DNA of 19,990 nt. Origin: Kangiellaceae bacterium (lineage in GTDB: Bacteria; Pseudomonadota; Gammaproteobacteria; Enterobacterales; Kangiellaceae). The position numbers were made by a program, and so were the translations under genes. Each line of letters starts with the position of its first letter. Position 1 is the stretch's first letter. Shown piece by piece: positions 1 to 8,103 of the stretch. Under the pieces are notes generated by a model. It had not been told where the DNA came from, searched no databases, and was given only the letters and a program-made list of their open reading frames with translations. The stretch covers positions 1 through 19,990 of the forward strand of contig JASBTO010000198.1 of assembly GCA_030148365.1 (NCBI GenBank). The letters are read 5' to 3'.

Positions 1-391
1 AGTGATACGCCTCGATCCGGTCTACCCGGGCACCGGGCGCTTCAACCAGCACCACCGGCACTGCCGACAGGTCCCCGGTTCCCCTGATATGGTTGAGTAT
101 TCTCATCGCCGACGCCTGTTGAAAGACGGCGTCGCAGATTACCAGGTCGGGAATTGGGGTCAGTGCCGCCAGAGAGGCTATTTCAGTGGTTGCCGTTTGT
201 AACTGAAACAAAGGCTCCAGCATCCGGGACAGAGAGCGTCGATAGCCGGCATCCGTGCTGAACAAGAGCAGCTTCTGCTGGCGATGGGGGCCGGTAGCAA
301 GGAATGCAGAGTGGATGACGGGGTACCCGGTTTGCAGGAAAACTGATTGCACCCTACCAGTTTGTCGCAATCGGTACAATTTACGTCGCAT
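1..391 (-). CDS. Partial protein with degenerate response-regulator receiver domain (N-terminal 130 residues)
   Basis: A minus-strand frame is open from an ATG at 391 to the window edge, giving 130 residues without a stop; the rest lies outside. Residues 1-38 are basic and unassigned. From about residue 39 the sequence reads like a CheY-type receiver: a hydrophobic strand (KLLLF), then a helix, then PDLVICD with Asp87 at the phosphoacceptor position, then a helix and the strand VPVVLVEA. The acidic pair that normally binds magnesium is replaced by Ser45-Thr46, and the switch Thr/Ser is replaced by Glu117. The domain is therefore probably not phosphorylated in the usual way. An in-frame TGA directly precedes the ATG, so this is the furthest upstream start. 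No clear ribosome binding site is visible. The output domain, if any, is beyond the window. The receiver call is from pattern only. Confidence 0.6.
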   Translation of the reverse strand, partial: MRRKLYRLRQTGRVQSVFLQTGYPVIHSAFLATGPHRQQKLLLFSTDAGYRRSLSRMLEPLFQLQTATTEIASLAALTPIPDLVICDAVFQQASAMRILNHIRGTGDLSAVPVVLVEAPGARVDRIEAYH

Positions 392-585
392 TCATACTTG
401 TTTGCGGATGGGATATCTTTGAGAATCGGTAACGCTGAACTGCGCCCGCGTCCTCGTAATAATAAAAGCAGGAAAGCAGGATCTTTCTCCGTTGGCGCAA
501 TTATCCAGTGATCAAATGGGAGGTGGCCCGCTCACCAGGCTACCAGGTAGGTATTTATATCAAAATCAAATCAGGTAAAAATTGA

Positions 586-2151
586 ATGTCAAAATTTAAC
601 AGAAAACTGATAGGGGCTGCCGTTGCAATCGGCCTCGCCGCAGGCTCTGCCTCGGCAATGGCTGACAATGACCGCTATATTGTCAAATTCAAAAAAGGTC
701 ACGGCCAAACCGTCAAGACCGCGGTCAAGGGTAAAGGCGGCAAGGTCAAGCTGGATCTTGCCCGACACAACGCCGTCGCGGTGGAAATGTCGGCCAAGGC
801 TCTTGAAGGTTTGCGCAAAAACCCCAACGTCGAATTCATTGAAGAAGACGTCAAACGTTATCCCCTGATGGCGCAGACCACGCCCTACGGGATCCCCATG
901 GTGCAGGCCGATCAGCTCAGCGACGCCGGCGCGAGCAATCGCAAGGTCTGTATCATTGACTCCGGCTACGAGCTGGCCCATGAAGATCTTGGCGGCAACA
1001 TGGTTTCCGGCACCAATGACCCGGGAACAGGCAACTGGTATACCGACGAAAATCATCACGGCACTCACGTTGCCGGAACTGTCGCCGCGCTGAACAATGG
1101 CACCGGCGTTGTCGGTGTCATGCCCAACGGCAATATCAACCTGCACATCATCAAGGTGTTTGACGCCGATGGCTGGGCTTATTCCTCCGGTCTGGTTACC
1201 GCCCTGGATAACTGTCTGGATGCCGGCTCCAACGTCATCAGCATGAGCCTCGGCGGCAGTCGTTCCAATCGCACTGAAAAGAACGCCTTCGCATCCGCTT
1301 TGAGCAACGGCGTCCTCTCTATCGCCGCGGCTGGCAACGACGGCAACAACCGACACTCCTACCCGGCATCCTACGATGGCGTGGTGTCCGTCGCGGCCGT
1401 CGACTCCAACAAGCAGGTTGCGGATTTCTCCCAGTACACCAGCCAGGTTGAACTGGCGGGACCGGGCGTTGCCGTACTGTCTTCCGTACCCATGGGTACG
1501 GCGCAGGTCGCGAGCGTCAATGCCGGTGGCAGTGAGTTTTCCGCACTGGGCATGGAAGGCTCTGTACAGGGTACTGAAACCGGCGTACTCGCTGACTGCG
1601 GCACCGGTGAAGCGCCCTGCGCCGACGCAGCAGGCAAGGTCTGCCTGATCGAACGCGGCGTCATCAGCTTCGCGGACAAGGCCAACAATTGCGCGGCCGG
1701 CGGCGGCATTGCCGCAGTTATCTACAACAACGAGCCCGGCGCGCTCAGCGGCACTTTCGGTGAAACACCCGTGGCCATTCCCGGCGTCGGCGTCAGCGAT
1801 ACCGACGGTGCGGCCATGCTCGGCAAGCTCGGCCAGAGCACCACGGTAACTATCGGTGCCGGCAACTACGCCTACTTCGACGGTACCTCCATGGCGACCC
1901 CCCACGTCTCAGGCGTGGCGGCACTGGTCTGGAGCCATCACCTGAACTGCTCCGCATCGGAAATCCGCAACGCCCTGTCGGCGACTGCGGAAGACCTGGG
2001 TGCCGCGGGACGGGATGACTTTTACGGCTATGGTCTGGTTCAGGCCAAGGACGCCGTCGATTACCTGACCGCCAACCCTTGTAACGGTGGCGACGGCGGC
2101 GGCGATCCCGGTCCGGAACCGAAGCCCTGTAAAGGCAAGAAGTGTAACTAG
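586..2151 (+). CDS. Secreted subtilisin-family (S8) serine protease with PA-domain insert
   Basis: A 521-residue preproprotease. Residues 1-26 form a signal peptide (Lys/Arg start, hydrophobic core, ASAMA end). Residues about 30-90 resemble the I9 inhibitor propeptide (RYIVKFKKG...VEFIEED). The S8 catalytic domain follows: Asp125 in CIIDSG, His158 in HGTHVAGT, oxyanion Asn251 in AAGNDG and Ser435 in GTSMATPH. Between Asn251 and Ser435 lies an insert of about 130 residues with a protease-associated (PA) domain look (KVCLIERG...AVIYNN) and several cysteines. The C-terminus is a short Gly/Asp/Pro-rich tail ending in a Cys pair. The protein is probably exported, self-processed and active outside the cytoplasm; substrates are unknown. 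A weak AGG lies 9-10 bases before the ATG. It stands alone, with its own terminator downstream, next to other envelope protease genes. Confidence 0.93.
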   Translation: MSKFNRKLIGAAVAIGLAAGSASAMADNDRYIVKFKKGHGQTVKTAVKGKGGKVKLDLARHNAVAVEMSAKALEGLRKNPNVEFIEEDVKRYPLMAQTTPYGIPMVQADQLSDAGASNRKVCIIDSGYELAHEDLGGNMVSGTNDPGTGNWYTDENHHGTHVAGTVAALNNGTGVVGVMPNGNINLHIIKVFDADGWAYSSGLVTALDNCLDAGSNVISMSLGGSRSNRTEKNAFASALSNGVLSIAAAGNDGNNRHSYPASYDGVVSVAAVDSNKQVADFSQYTSQVELAGPGVAVLSSVPMGTAQVASVNAGGSEFSALGMEGSVQGTETGVLADCGTGEAPCADAAGKVCLIERGVISFADKANNCAAGGGIAAVIYNNEPGALSGTFGETPVAIPGVGVSDTDGAAMLGKLGQSTTVTIGAGNYAYFDGTSMATPHVSGVAALVWSHHLNCSASEIRNALSATAEDLGAAGRDDFYGYGLVQAKDAVDYLTANPCNGGDGGGDPGPEPKPCKGKKCN

Positions 2152-2177
2152 TCGTCCCGACGGGTTACGACATCAAG

Positions 2178-2205
2178 GGGAGGCCTTTCGGTCTCCCTTT
2201 TTTTT
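2178..2205 (+). terminator. Rho-independent terminator of the S8 protease gene
   Basis: An 8-bp stem (2178-2185 with 2190-2197, one G-U pair) closes a TTTC loop and is followed directly by eight T residues (2198-2205). It starts 26 bases after the protease stop codon. The T tract is on the plus strand only, so it serves the protease gene rather than the minus-strand gene ending at 2220. Confidence 0.92.
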
Positions 2206-2219
2206 CGGAATATCTGACG

Positions 2220-2945
2220 TTATCGGGATTGGCCCTCGACCATCCTTCCAAGTTCCTCTTCGCCCAGTGGCCGCACCTGTTTGACCTCCAGACTGTCGCG
2301 CCACTCCCGGGCAAAATCCCGGTGCAGACGGGCATTGACGAACGCCGTCACCAGCATGGCGATCAAGGCACCCAGGCTGGCCAGCGCCATATCCTTGTGG
2401 GCGTCCCAGACATCGCCCTGGGTGCCCAGATAGGCCATGCCGAGATCGCCGCCGAACAGTTCCGCGACCGCCCATTCAATCAGCTCGTAAAGCATGGACG
2501 TAGACATGGTCAGATCCAGCGGCAGGAAATATCCCCAGAATCCCCTGACATCCGCAATGCGGATAAAGACCTCCCGGATGGGATACGCCAGCAGCAGACC
2601 GTAGAGAAAATGCACCAGGCGGTCAAAATGATTACGCTCGAAGCCAAAGGCATCGTTAATGGAAAAACCTAGCCAGGACAAGGACCAGGCATCATAGGGA
2701 ACCTTGGCGTAGGTATAGTGGGAGCCGATTTCGTGCAGGCAAAGAAACAGGAAGATCAAGGTATAGGAAATGCGCGAAAACGGGAATGTCCGGTAGGTTG
2801 CAACCAGAAGTACCAGGGTCGCGACGGTCAGCACGTTCTCCAGCAGCCAATCCTTGCGATCATGTGGATCGATGGCCAGCCACACAGCCTCGACCAGAAA
2901 TACGCCCAGCAAAATCTGGGCATAGTGGTGATGCTTCCAGGTCAT
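2220..2945 (-). CDS. DUF2238 / YjdF-like inner membrane protein
   Basis: A polytopic membrane protein of 241 residues from ATG 2945; a TTG one codon upstream is a less likely start. A GGGAG lies about 9 bases before the ATG. Several hydrophobic segments are visible. The family pattern is clear: a HEIGSHYTYAKVPY motif, then NHFDRLVHFLYGLLLAYPIRE, then an ELIEWAVAELFGGDLG segment and a GTQGDVWDAHKDM segment rich in Asp/His/Glu within or next to membrane helices. These conserved polar residues resemble a metal-binding or catalytic site in the membrane, but the family has no established function that I know of. The gene is transcribed away from zapG and ends just past the S8 protease terminator. 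The name is from the E. coli YjdF family (slightly shorter, about 209 residues). No function is claimed. Confidence 0.85.
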   Translation of the reverse strand: MTWKHHHYAQILLGVFLVEAVWLAIDPHDRKDWLLENVLTVATLVLLVATYRTFPFSRISYTLIFLFLCLHEIGSHYTYAKVPYDAWSLSWLGFSINDAFGFERNHFDRLVHFLYGLLLAYPIREVFIRIADVRGFWGYFLPLDLTMSTSMLYELIEWAVAELFGGDLGMAYLGTQGDVWDAHKDMALASLGALIAMLVTAFVNARLHRDFAREWRDSLEVKQVRPLGEEELGRMVEGQSR

Positions 2946-3034
2946 CAAGGACTCTCCCGTTGTGTCTGTTTGTTATCTGCCGGCCAATCTGTTGCCGCTG
3001 GTCATGTGCCCGAGAATACCGCGAGGCAAAATCA

Positions 3035-3064
3035 TTGGTAAACCTGATCTTAACTTTGCATAAT
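3035..3064 (+). promoter_or_regulatory. Candidate sigma-70 promoter for zapG-degQ
   Basis: TTGGTA (3035-3040) and CATAAT (3059-3064) are separated by 18 bases, and the zapG start lies 38 bases further on. The spacing is normal and the -10 box matches five of six consensus bases. It is the best promoter-like pair in the 157-bp divergent spacer. Confidence 0.45.
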
Positions 3065-3102
3065 CATGACAAGTCCAATTTTCAGTTGCAAAGGAAAACC
3101 TG

Positions 3103-3693
3103 ATGGCGATTTTATGGCTCCTGGTTGTCGCACTCGTCGGCGCCGCCGGCTTTTTTGCGGGACGCCATTTTTCAACCGGTCGCAAGCACGCCGAACAACT
3201 GCAGGCGAACCTCGCGGAAAAAGACGAAGAGATCAAAGCCTACCGGCAGCAGGTCAATCAGCATTTTTCCGAGACGGCACAGTTGTTTGGCGATCTGACC
3301 AACCATTACCGGCACCTCTACGATCACCTGGCGCAGGGCGCCAACCGGCTCTGCGAGGGCGACACAGCCCGCCTCAGGCTGGAGTCCGCCATGCCGGTTG
3401 CCACGCCGGGCCTGCCCCCGCAGCAGGAAGCTGTGCCGACCGAGCAGACACCGGATGTCGAGATCACACCGAAACCGCTGGATGCCGGGCCGGTAGCGCC
3501 CTCTCCGGACATTGACACTCCGGCGCATCCCGGGGCTCCTGACCCCGATGCATTCGAGCAGGTAAAGCCCGCTGTCAAGCTGGCTTCCGTGGGAGGCAGT
3601 GCGGTTGGCGATGCGGTTGACAGCGACGAGGGCGCAGGCGAGGATAGCGGCGAAAAGTCGGCACCGGCCGCGCCCAAGGACTACGCGGAGTAG
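3103..3693 (+). CDS. zapG: ZapG/YhcB family (DUF1043) membrane-anchored cell division/envelope protein
   Basis: A 196-residue protein with one N-terminal membrane helix (about residues 2-20), a charged coiled-coil segment (about 25-90) with the family's QVNQHFSETAQLFGDLTNHYRHLYDHLA pattern in residues 50-77 or so, and a long Pro/Ala/Asp/Glu-rich tail (about 95-196) that looks disordered. The E. coli YhcB protein is about 132 residues, so the tail is extended here. Family members sit in the inner membrane with the coiled coil in the cytoplasm and connect division with envelope growth. The start is supported by AAGGA 7 bases before the ATG. The position directly upstream of degQ matches the E. 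coli yhcB-degQ-degS order, which strengthens the call. Confidence 0.88.
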   Translation: MAILWLLVVALVGAAGFFAGRHFSTGRKHAEQLQANLAEKDEEIKAYRQQVNQHFSETAQLFGDLTNHYRHLYDHLAQGANRLCEGDTARLRLESAMPVATPGLPPQQEAVPTEQTPDVEITPKPLDAGPVAPSPDIDTPAHPGAPDPDAFEQVKPAVKLASVGGSAVGDAVDSDEGAGEDSGEKSAPAAPKDYAE

Positions 3694-3741
3694 GCCCGAC
3701 ACCGTATCCAGTTTTCGTACCCGTTACTTTCAGATTGCGCT

Positions 3742-5064
3742 ATGAAGATCCTGTTTAGCCTTGTTTCCGTCCTCATGTTGGCCACGTCCGCCAGTGCCGC
3801 ACTGCCCGACGTCGTTGATGGCAAGCCGCTGCCAAGCCTGGCCCCGCTGATTGCCAGGGTCACACCCGCCGTCGTCAATATTGCCACCTCGGGCAGGGTC
3901 CAGAGCCCGCTGTCCCGGGATCCCTTTTTCGGCTTTTTGCGACAGCAGCCCCGCTATCGCAACTTCAACAGCCTCGGCTCAGGGGTCATTGTTGACGCCA
4001 GACAGGGCTATATCCTCACCAATCATCATGTCATTGAACACGCGGACCGGATCCGGATCGGCCTGCATGACGGTCGCGAAGTTGACGCCATTTTACTGGG
4101 CAGTGATCCGGAAACCGACATCGCCCTGCTCCGCGTCGAAGCGCCGGATCTCAGCGCCCTGCCCATTGCTGATTCCGACCAATTGCGCCAGGGCGATTTT
4201 GTAATCGCCATCGGCAACCCGTTCAGTCTCGGCCACAGCGTGACATCCGGTATCGTCAGCGCCCTCGGCCGGCAGGGACTCGGGATCGAGGAGTACGAAG
4301 ATTTCATCCAGACCGACGCCGCCATCAATCCCGGCAACTCCGGCGGCGCCCTGATCAACCTGGCGGGCGAACTGGTCGGCATCAACACCGCCATTGTCGG
4401 TCGTGAAGGCAACGTCGGCATCGGTTTCGCCATTCCCTCCAACCTTGCCCGACAGCGTATGCAGCAACTGCTCAAGTTCGGCCAGGTACGCCGGGGCGAT
4501 CTGGGCTTTTCCGGTGATAATCTGACGCCGCGTCTGGCGGAGGCCTTTGGTATCAGGCAGACCTGGGGTGTTGTGGTTACCGAGGTTAACCCCGGCTCTC
4601 CGGCGGAAGCCGCGGGCCTGGAGCAGGCCGATATCATCACCGCCATCAACGGTCGCAAAGTCCGTACCGTGGGTGCGCTCCGGAACCAGCTCGGGCTGTT
4701 GGTGCCGAATGCCAAAATCACCCTGACGGTGGTCCGTGGCGAGCAGGAGCTCGAACTGGATGCGGTCCTGTCGGAGCCGGTCTACACTGCGCTGCCGGGA
4801 GAAGAGCTGCACCCCTACCTTGCCGGCAGCCGCCTGCAGATCAGAAACCGGGCCAATGGCGAGCAGGAAGTCCTGGTCGCCAGTCTGACTGCCGACAGCC
4901 GTGCCGCCTACTGGGGACTGCGACCGGGCGACATCCTGTTGGGCGCCGGTCGCTATCTCGCCCGTAATCTGGACCAGCTTCAGGACATCATTGACAAACG
5001 GGATCCGGTTCTGGCGCTCAATATCCGCCGGCAGGGTCGTGCCCGGGTCGTGATCATCCGTTAG
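3742..5064 (+). CDS. degQ: Periplasmic serine endoprotease DegQ (HtrA family)
   Basis: A 440-residue HtrA protease that degrades or refolds misfolded periplasmic proteins as a cage-forming oligomer. A signal peptide covers residues 1-19 (ending ASA). The trypsin-like domain has His96 (TNHHV), Asp126 (ETDIALL) and Ser200 (GNSGGAL). Two PDZ domains follow, at about 255-345 (GVVVTEVNPGSPAEAAGL) and about 350-440 (VLVASLTADSRAAYWGLRPGD). The LA loop before His96 is short, which favours DegQ over DegP. Length is close to E. coli DegQ (455). The start follows zapG by 48 bases with no strong Shine-Dalgarno sequence. It probably shares the zapG promoter. Confidence 0.95.
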   Translation: MKILFSLVSVLMLATSASAALPDVVDGKPLPSLAPLIARVTPAVVNIATSGRVQSPLSRDPFFGFLRQQPRYRNFNSLGSGVIVDARQGYILTNHHVIEHADRIRIGLHDGREVDAILLGSDPETDIALLRVEAPDLSALPIADSDQLRQGDFVIAIGNPFSLGHSVTSGIVSALGRQGLGIEEYEDFIQTDAAINPGNSGGALINLAGELVGINTAIVGREGNVGIGFAIPSNLARQRMQQLLKFGQVRRGDLGFSGDNLTPRLAEAFGIRQTWGVVVTEVNPGSPAEAAGLEQADIITAINGRKVRTVGALRNQLGLLVPNAKITLTVVRGEQELELDAVLSEPVYTALPGEELHPYLAGSRLQIRNRANGEQEVLVASLTADSRAAYWGLRPGDILLGAGRYLARNLDQLQDIIDKRDPVLALNIRRQGRARVVIIR

Positions 5065-5183
5065 CCAATGACATGAGCCCCGGTTGAGCCCCCGCGCGGC
5101 AAGCCCTGAAACCGACGGCCTGGGAAGGTGCACCGGGCCTCGACAACCACCGGCCAATCAAATGGTTATCGGAGTCTTTAGCG

Positions 5184-5212
5184 CTGCCAAAATGCGCGTT
5201 TTCTGCTAAGGT
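5184..5212 (+). promoter_or_regulatory. Candidate promoter for degS
   Basis: CTGCCA (5184-5189) and TAAGGT (5207-5212) are 17 bases apart, with a TG just before the -10 box (extended -10 form). The pair lies 29 bases upstream of the degS ATG in a 177-bp spacer after degQ. Box matches are moderate, so this is a prediction only. Confidence 0.4.
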
Positions 5213-5241
5213 TGTGCCCTCGTCGTCAGGTTTGGTTTCCG

Positions 5242-6474
5242 ATGTCTTTCTCAAAGGGTTTTCTGTTTTTTATAAGTTATATTTTTGCCGGTCTGGTCGT
5301 TGCCGCAATTATCGTATTGTTTTTTCCTCAGCAAATCCCACGGCTGCAGCAAATGCTGCCGGAAACCGCAGAACCGGCCCGGATACAGGAGACTGGAGAA
5401 GCGCCATCGGAGGCGGCGCCGTTGAGTTTTGCCGGCGCCATCCGCAAGGCGCAACCGGCGGTTGTCAGTATCCAGTATCGCTCCGATATCCTGCCGCCTG
5501 AGGTTGACCCACGCACCGGTAACAGCAATCCGGACGCTCAGCCAACCATCGAGTTCGGCTACGGCTCTGGCGTTATCGTCCGGCCGGACGGCTATATTGC
5601 CACCAACTATCATGTCGTCAGCAAGGCCCGTTTCGTGTTTGTCGAGTTATTTGATGGCCGCCGCGCCAGTGCCGAGATTATCGGTATGGATATGGACACG
5701 GATCTGGCGATTTTGAAAATCGATTTGACTGATGCGCCCTACCTGCCTTTTTCAGCGAATCATCCCATCGAAGTCGGTGATATGGTTTTCGCTATCGGCA
5801 ATCCTTACAACCTGTTCAAGCAAAGCGTGACCCAGGGCATTATCAGTGCCACTGGCCGCAGCACACGAGGTGCCGCCCTGGTTACCGACAATGTCGCGCA
5901 AATAGAAAATTTCATCCAGACCGATGCGCCCATGAGCCCCGGCAGTTCCGGCGGCGCCCTGATCAACTCCCTCGGCGAGTTAATCGGTATTACCACCCTC
6001 AATATCGGCGCAAAAATCTCCGGACAAACTGCCATCAATTTTGCCATCCCCGCCGACCAGGCAAAAAAGGTGGTCAATCAGTTGATCGAGACCGGCAAGG
6101 TCAGTCGTGGCTGGCTGGGAGTAACCGGAACCGACATGCGACTGGTGCGGGTTGCCTCCCTGTCCGGACGCTATGATCAGTCCACTCTCGACAAGCTGGA
6201 CAAGATTATCGCCTCGGTACCCTTTGGCGTTGGCGTCATGATTACCGGCATGGACGCAACCGGTCCCGCCCGCAGTGCCGGCCTGCAGATTGATGATGTC
6301 ATCACCCACTTCAATGACACCCTGATCACCAGCTCCGGGCAATTGATCAACGCCATCGTCAATACCCCGCCGGGTAAAAGTGCATCTCTGAAATTAATCC
6401 GGGCCGGTCAGCCTGTTGAGCTGACCGTTACGGTAGACGAGCGACCTTCAGCAAACGGAACCCGCAAAGGATAG
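5242..6474 (+). CDS. degS: Membrane-anchored site-1 protease DegS (AlgW-type HtrA)
   Basis: A 410-residue HtrA protease counted from ATG 5242. A longer frame from TTG 5212 exists, but the ATG places the membrane anchor at the N-terminus as the family expects. One membrane helix lies at about residues 5-28. The trypsin-like domain shows His124 (TNYHV), Asp154 (DTDLAIL) and Ser236 (GSSGGAL). A single PDZ domain covers about 290-400. In the known family, the PDZ senses C-termini of unfolded outer-membrane proteins and the protease then cleaves the anti-sigma factor RseA/MucA. The PDZ contains about 20 extra residues (about 300-325) before GVMITGM compared with E. coli DegS, and the protein is longer than E. 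coli DegS (355). No rseA or rpoE is in the window. It ends 53 bases from the convergent murA. Confidence 0.9.
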   Translation: MSFSKGFLFFISYIFAGLVVAAIIVLFFPQQIPRLQQMLPETAEPARIQETGEAPSEAAPLSFAGAIRKAQPAVVSIQYRSDILPPEVDPRTGNSNPDAQPTIEFGYGSGVIVRPDGYIATNYHVVSKARFVFVELFDGRRASAEIIGMDMDTDLAILKIDLTDAPYLPFSANHPIEVGDMVFAIGNPYNLFKQSVTQGIISATGRSTRGAALVTDNVAQIENFIQTDAPMSPGSSGGALINSLGELIGITTLNIGAKISGQTAINFAIPADQAKKVVNQLIETGKVSRGWLGVTGTDMRLVRVASLSGRYDQSTLDKLDKIIASVPFGVGVMITGMDATGPARSAGLQIDDVITHFNDTLITSSGQLINAIVNTPPGKSASLKLIRAGQPVELTVTVDERPSANGTRKG

Positions 6475-6495
6475 CGGGCGGAGAATTCCGGCCGT

Positions 6496-6516
6496 CGCCG
6501 GCTGTTAGAGCCGGCG
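6496..6516. terminator. GC-rich hairpin between convergent degS and murA
   Basis: A perfect 8-bp stem (6496-6503 with 6509-6516, CGCCGGCT/AGCCGGCG) closes a five-base loop. A flanking TCCGG/CCGGA pair could extend it. There is no T run on either strand, so it is not a textbook intrinsic terminator. Its place in the 53-bp gap between two convergent genes suggests a role in 3' end formation for both. Confidence 0.5.
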
Positions 6517-6527
6517 CGCCCGGACGA

Positions 6528-7790
6528 TCAGGAAGGAATACGGCGGATGCGGGCGCCCATCAGTTGCAGTTTTTCTTCAATACACTCATAGCCCCGATCG
6601 ATGTGATAAATCCGGTCCACCAGGGTGTTCCCGTCTGCAACCAGACCTGCCAGAACCAGTGAGGCGGAAGCCCGGAGATCCGTGGCCATGACTTCTGCAC
6701 CACTGAGTTTTTTCACACCCCGAATAATGGCGGTATTACCTTCGATGGCAATGTCCGCCCCCATGCGCTGCATTTCCAGCACATGCATGAAGCGGTTTTC
6801 AAAAATGTTTTCGGTAATGGTACCTGTGCCTTCGGCCACCGCATTGAGCGCGGTAAACTGGGCCTGCATGTCGGTCGGAAAGCCCGGATAGGGTGCCGTC
6901 TTGATATTGACCGCCTTGGGCCGTTTGCCACGCATATCCAGCTCAATCCAGTCGCGACCCGTATTGATATGGGCGCCCGCCTCTTCAAGCTTCAGCAGCA
7001 CCGACTCGAGTATTTCCGGGTCCGTCTTGCGAGCCATGATGCGGCCCCCGGTGATCGCCGCGGCGATCAGGTAGGTGCCGGTTTCAATCCGGTCCGGCAG
7101 AACTTCATAATGCCCGCCACCGAGCCTTTCCACGCCTTCAATCCGCAGGACCGAGGTCCCGGCGCCGGTGATTTTGGCACCCATGGAATTGAGGCAATTG
7201 GCGAGGTCCTCGACTTCCGGTTCCCGTGCCGCGTTTTCGATGATGGTGACACCCTCGGCGAGGGTTGCGGCCATCAGCAAATTCTCGGTGCCGGTGACGC
7301 TGATCATGTCCATCAGGATATGGGCGCCTTGCAACCGACCGTCGATATGACCTTCGATATAACCGTTCGCCACCTTGATGGTGGCGCCCATGGCTTCGAG
7401 GCCCTGGATGTGCAGGTTTACCGGCCGTGAGCCGATCGCACAACCACCCGGCAGCGATACATGGGCCTTGCCAAACCGGGCAATCAGCGGCCCCAGCACC
7501 AGGATCGAAGCGCGCATGGTCTTGACCAGTTCATAGGGCGCTTCGAAATTTTCGATAGTGCTGGTGTCGACTTCAACATTGAGTTTTTCGTCGACGGTCA
7601 GTTGCACGCCCATGCGACCCAGCAATTCCATGGTCGTGGTCACATCGTTGAGATGGGGCACATTGCCGATGGAGGTATGGCTGTCACACAACAGAGTGGA
7701 CATGAGAATCGGCAATGCCGCGTTCTTGGCCCCGGAGATCTTGATGGAGCCGTCCAGGGGACCCGCGCCGGTAATTTGCAGTTTATCCAT
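6528..7790 (-). CDS. murA: UDP-N-acetylglucosamine 1-carboxyvinyltransferase MurA
   Basis: Transfers enolpyruvate from phosphoenolpyruvate to UDP-GlcNAc, the first committed step of peptidoglycan synthesis, in the cytoplasm. The 420-residue length is typical (E. coli 419). Visible landmarks are Lys22-Asn23 (SGAKNAALP), the catalytic Cys117 in PGGCAIGSRP (the residue alkylated by fosfomycin), and Asp307 in FPTDMQAQF. Cys rather than Asp at 117 predicts fosfomycin sensitivity at the target level; this is an inference. It is the last gene of the mla-ibaG-murA operon, 30 bases after ibaG. Confidence 0.98.
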   Translation of the reverse strand: MDKLQITGAGPLDGSIKISGAKNAALPILMSTLLCDSHTSIGNVPHLNDVTTTMELLGRMGVQLTVDEKLNVEVDTSTIENFEAPYELVKTMRASILVLGPLIARFGKAHVSLPGGCAIGSRPVNLHIQGLEAMGATIKVANGYIEGHIDGRLQGAHILMDMISVTGTENLLMAATLAEGVTIIENAAREPEVEDLANCLNSMGAKITGAGTSVLRIEGVERLGGGHYEVLPDRIETGTYLIAAAITGGRIMARKTDPEILESVLLKLEEAGAHINTGRDWIELDMRGKRPKAVNIKTAPYPGFPTDMQAQFTALNAVAEGTGTITENIFENRFMHVLEMQRMGADIAIEGNTAIIRGVKKLSGAEVMATDLRASASLVLAGLVADGNTLVDRIYHIDRGYECIEEKLQLMGARIRRIPS

Positions 7791-7820
7791 GTTTTTCAGA
7801 TTCTTTTCAGGTTGGTGCGT

Positions 7821-8084
7821 TCAGGAAGCGACCTGCAGTTTGCTCGCAGTGGCCCACTCTTCCGGCGTGTAGGCCTTGATGGTCAGGGCATGTATGCTGC
7901 CATCGGCAATCTGGTCCGCCAGCGCAGCGTATACCATCTGCTGCTTTTTAACCGCCCGGACGCCGTCGAATGCCGGGCTTACCACCCGGGCCTGGAAATG
8001 ACTGCCATCGCCGCGAATGTCGACTTCGGCGTCGGGAATGGCGTTTTCAATGAGTTGCTTGATCGTGGATTCTTCGATGGCCAT
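7821..8084 (-). CDS. ibaG: BolA family protein IbaG (YrbA)
   Basis: An 87-residue BolA-fold protein. Family members bind monothiol glutaredoxins with a shared iron-sulfur cluster, and IbaG is linked to acid response and envelope maintenance. Family signatures are GDGSHFQARVVSPAFDG, then RAVKKQQMVYAAL, then IHALTIKAYTPEEW, including the His in IHAL used for cluster ligation in BolA proteins. Its place between mlaB and murA is the standard gammaproteobacterial one and distinguishes it from BolA proper. The gene starts 19 bases after the mlaB stop. Confidence 0.95.
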   Translation of the reverse strand: MAIEESTIKQLIENAIPDAEVDIRGDGSHFQARVVSPAFDGVRAVKKQQMVYAALADQIADGSIHALTIKAYTPEEWATASKLQVAS

Positions 8085-8103
8085 AGGAAAGTATTCCGCT
8101 CAG

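Noticed and set aside
2..202. 66-codon plus-strand open frame at the left edge
   Set aside because: Its sequence is composition-driven, and the opposite strand encodes a receiver-like domain over the same bases.
589..1905. 438-codon minus-strand open frame opposite the S8 protease
   Set aside because: It mirrors the protease codons exactly. The translation is Gly/Ala/Val/Asp-rich with no recognised domain, and the plus-strand protein has a full catalytic triad. Long antisense frames are expected in GC-biased genes.
4093..5157. 354-codon minus-strand open frame opposite degQ
   Set aside because: No domain is recognisable and no ribosome binding site is seen. DegQ on the plus strand is complete, so this is an antisense shadow.
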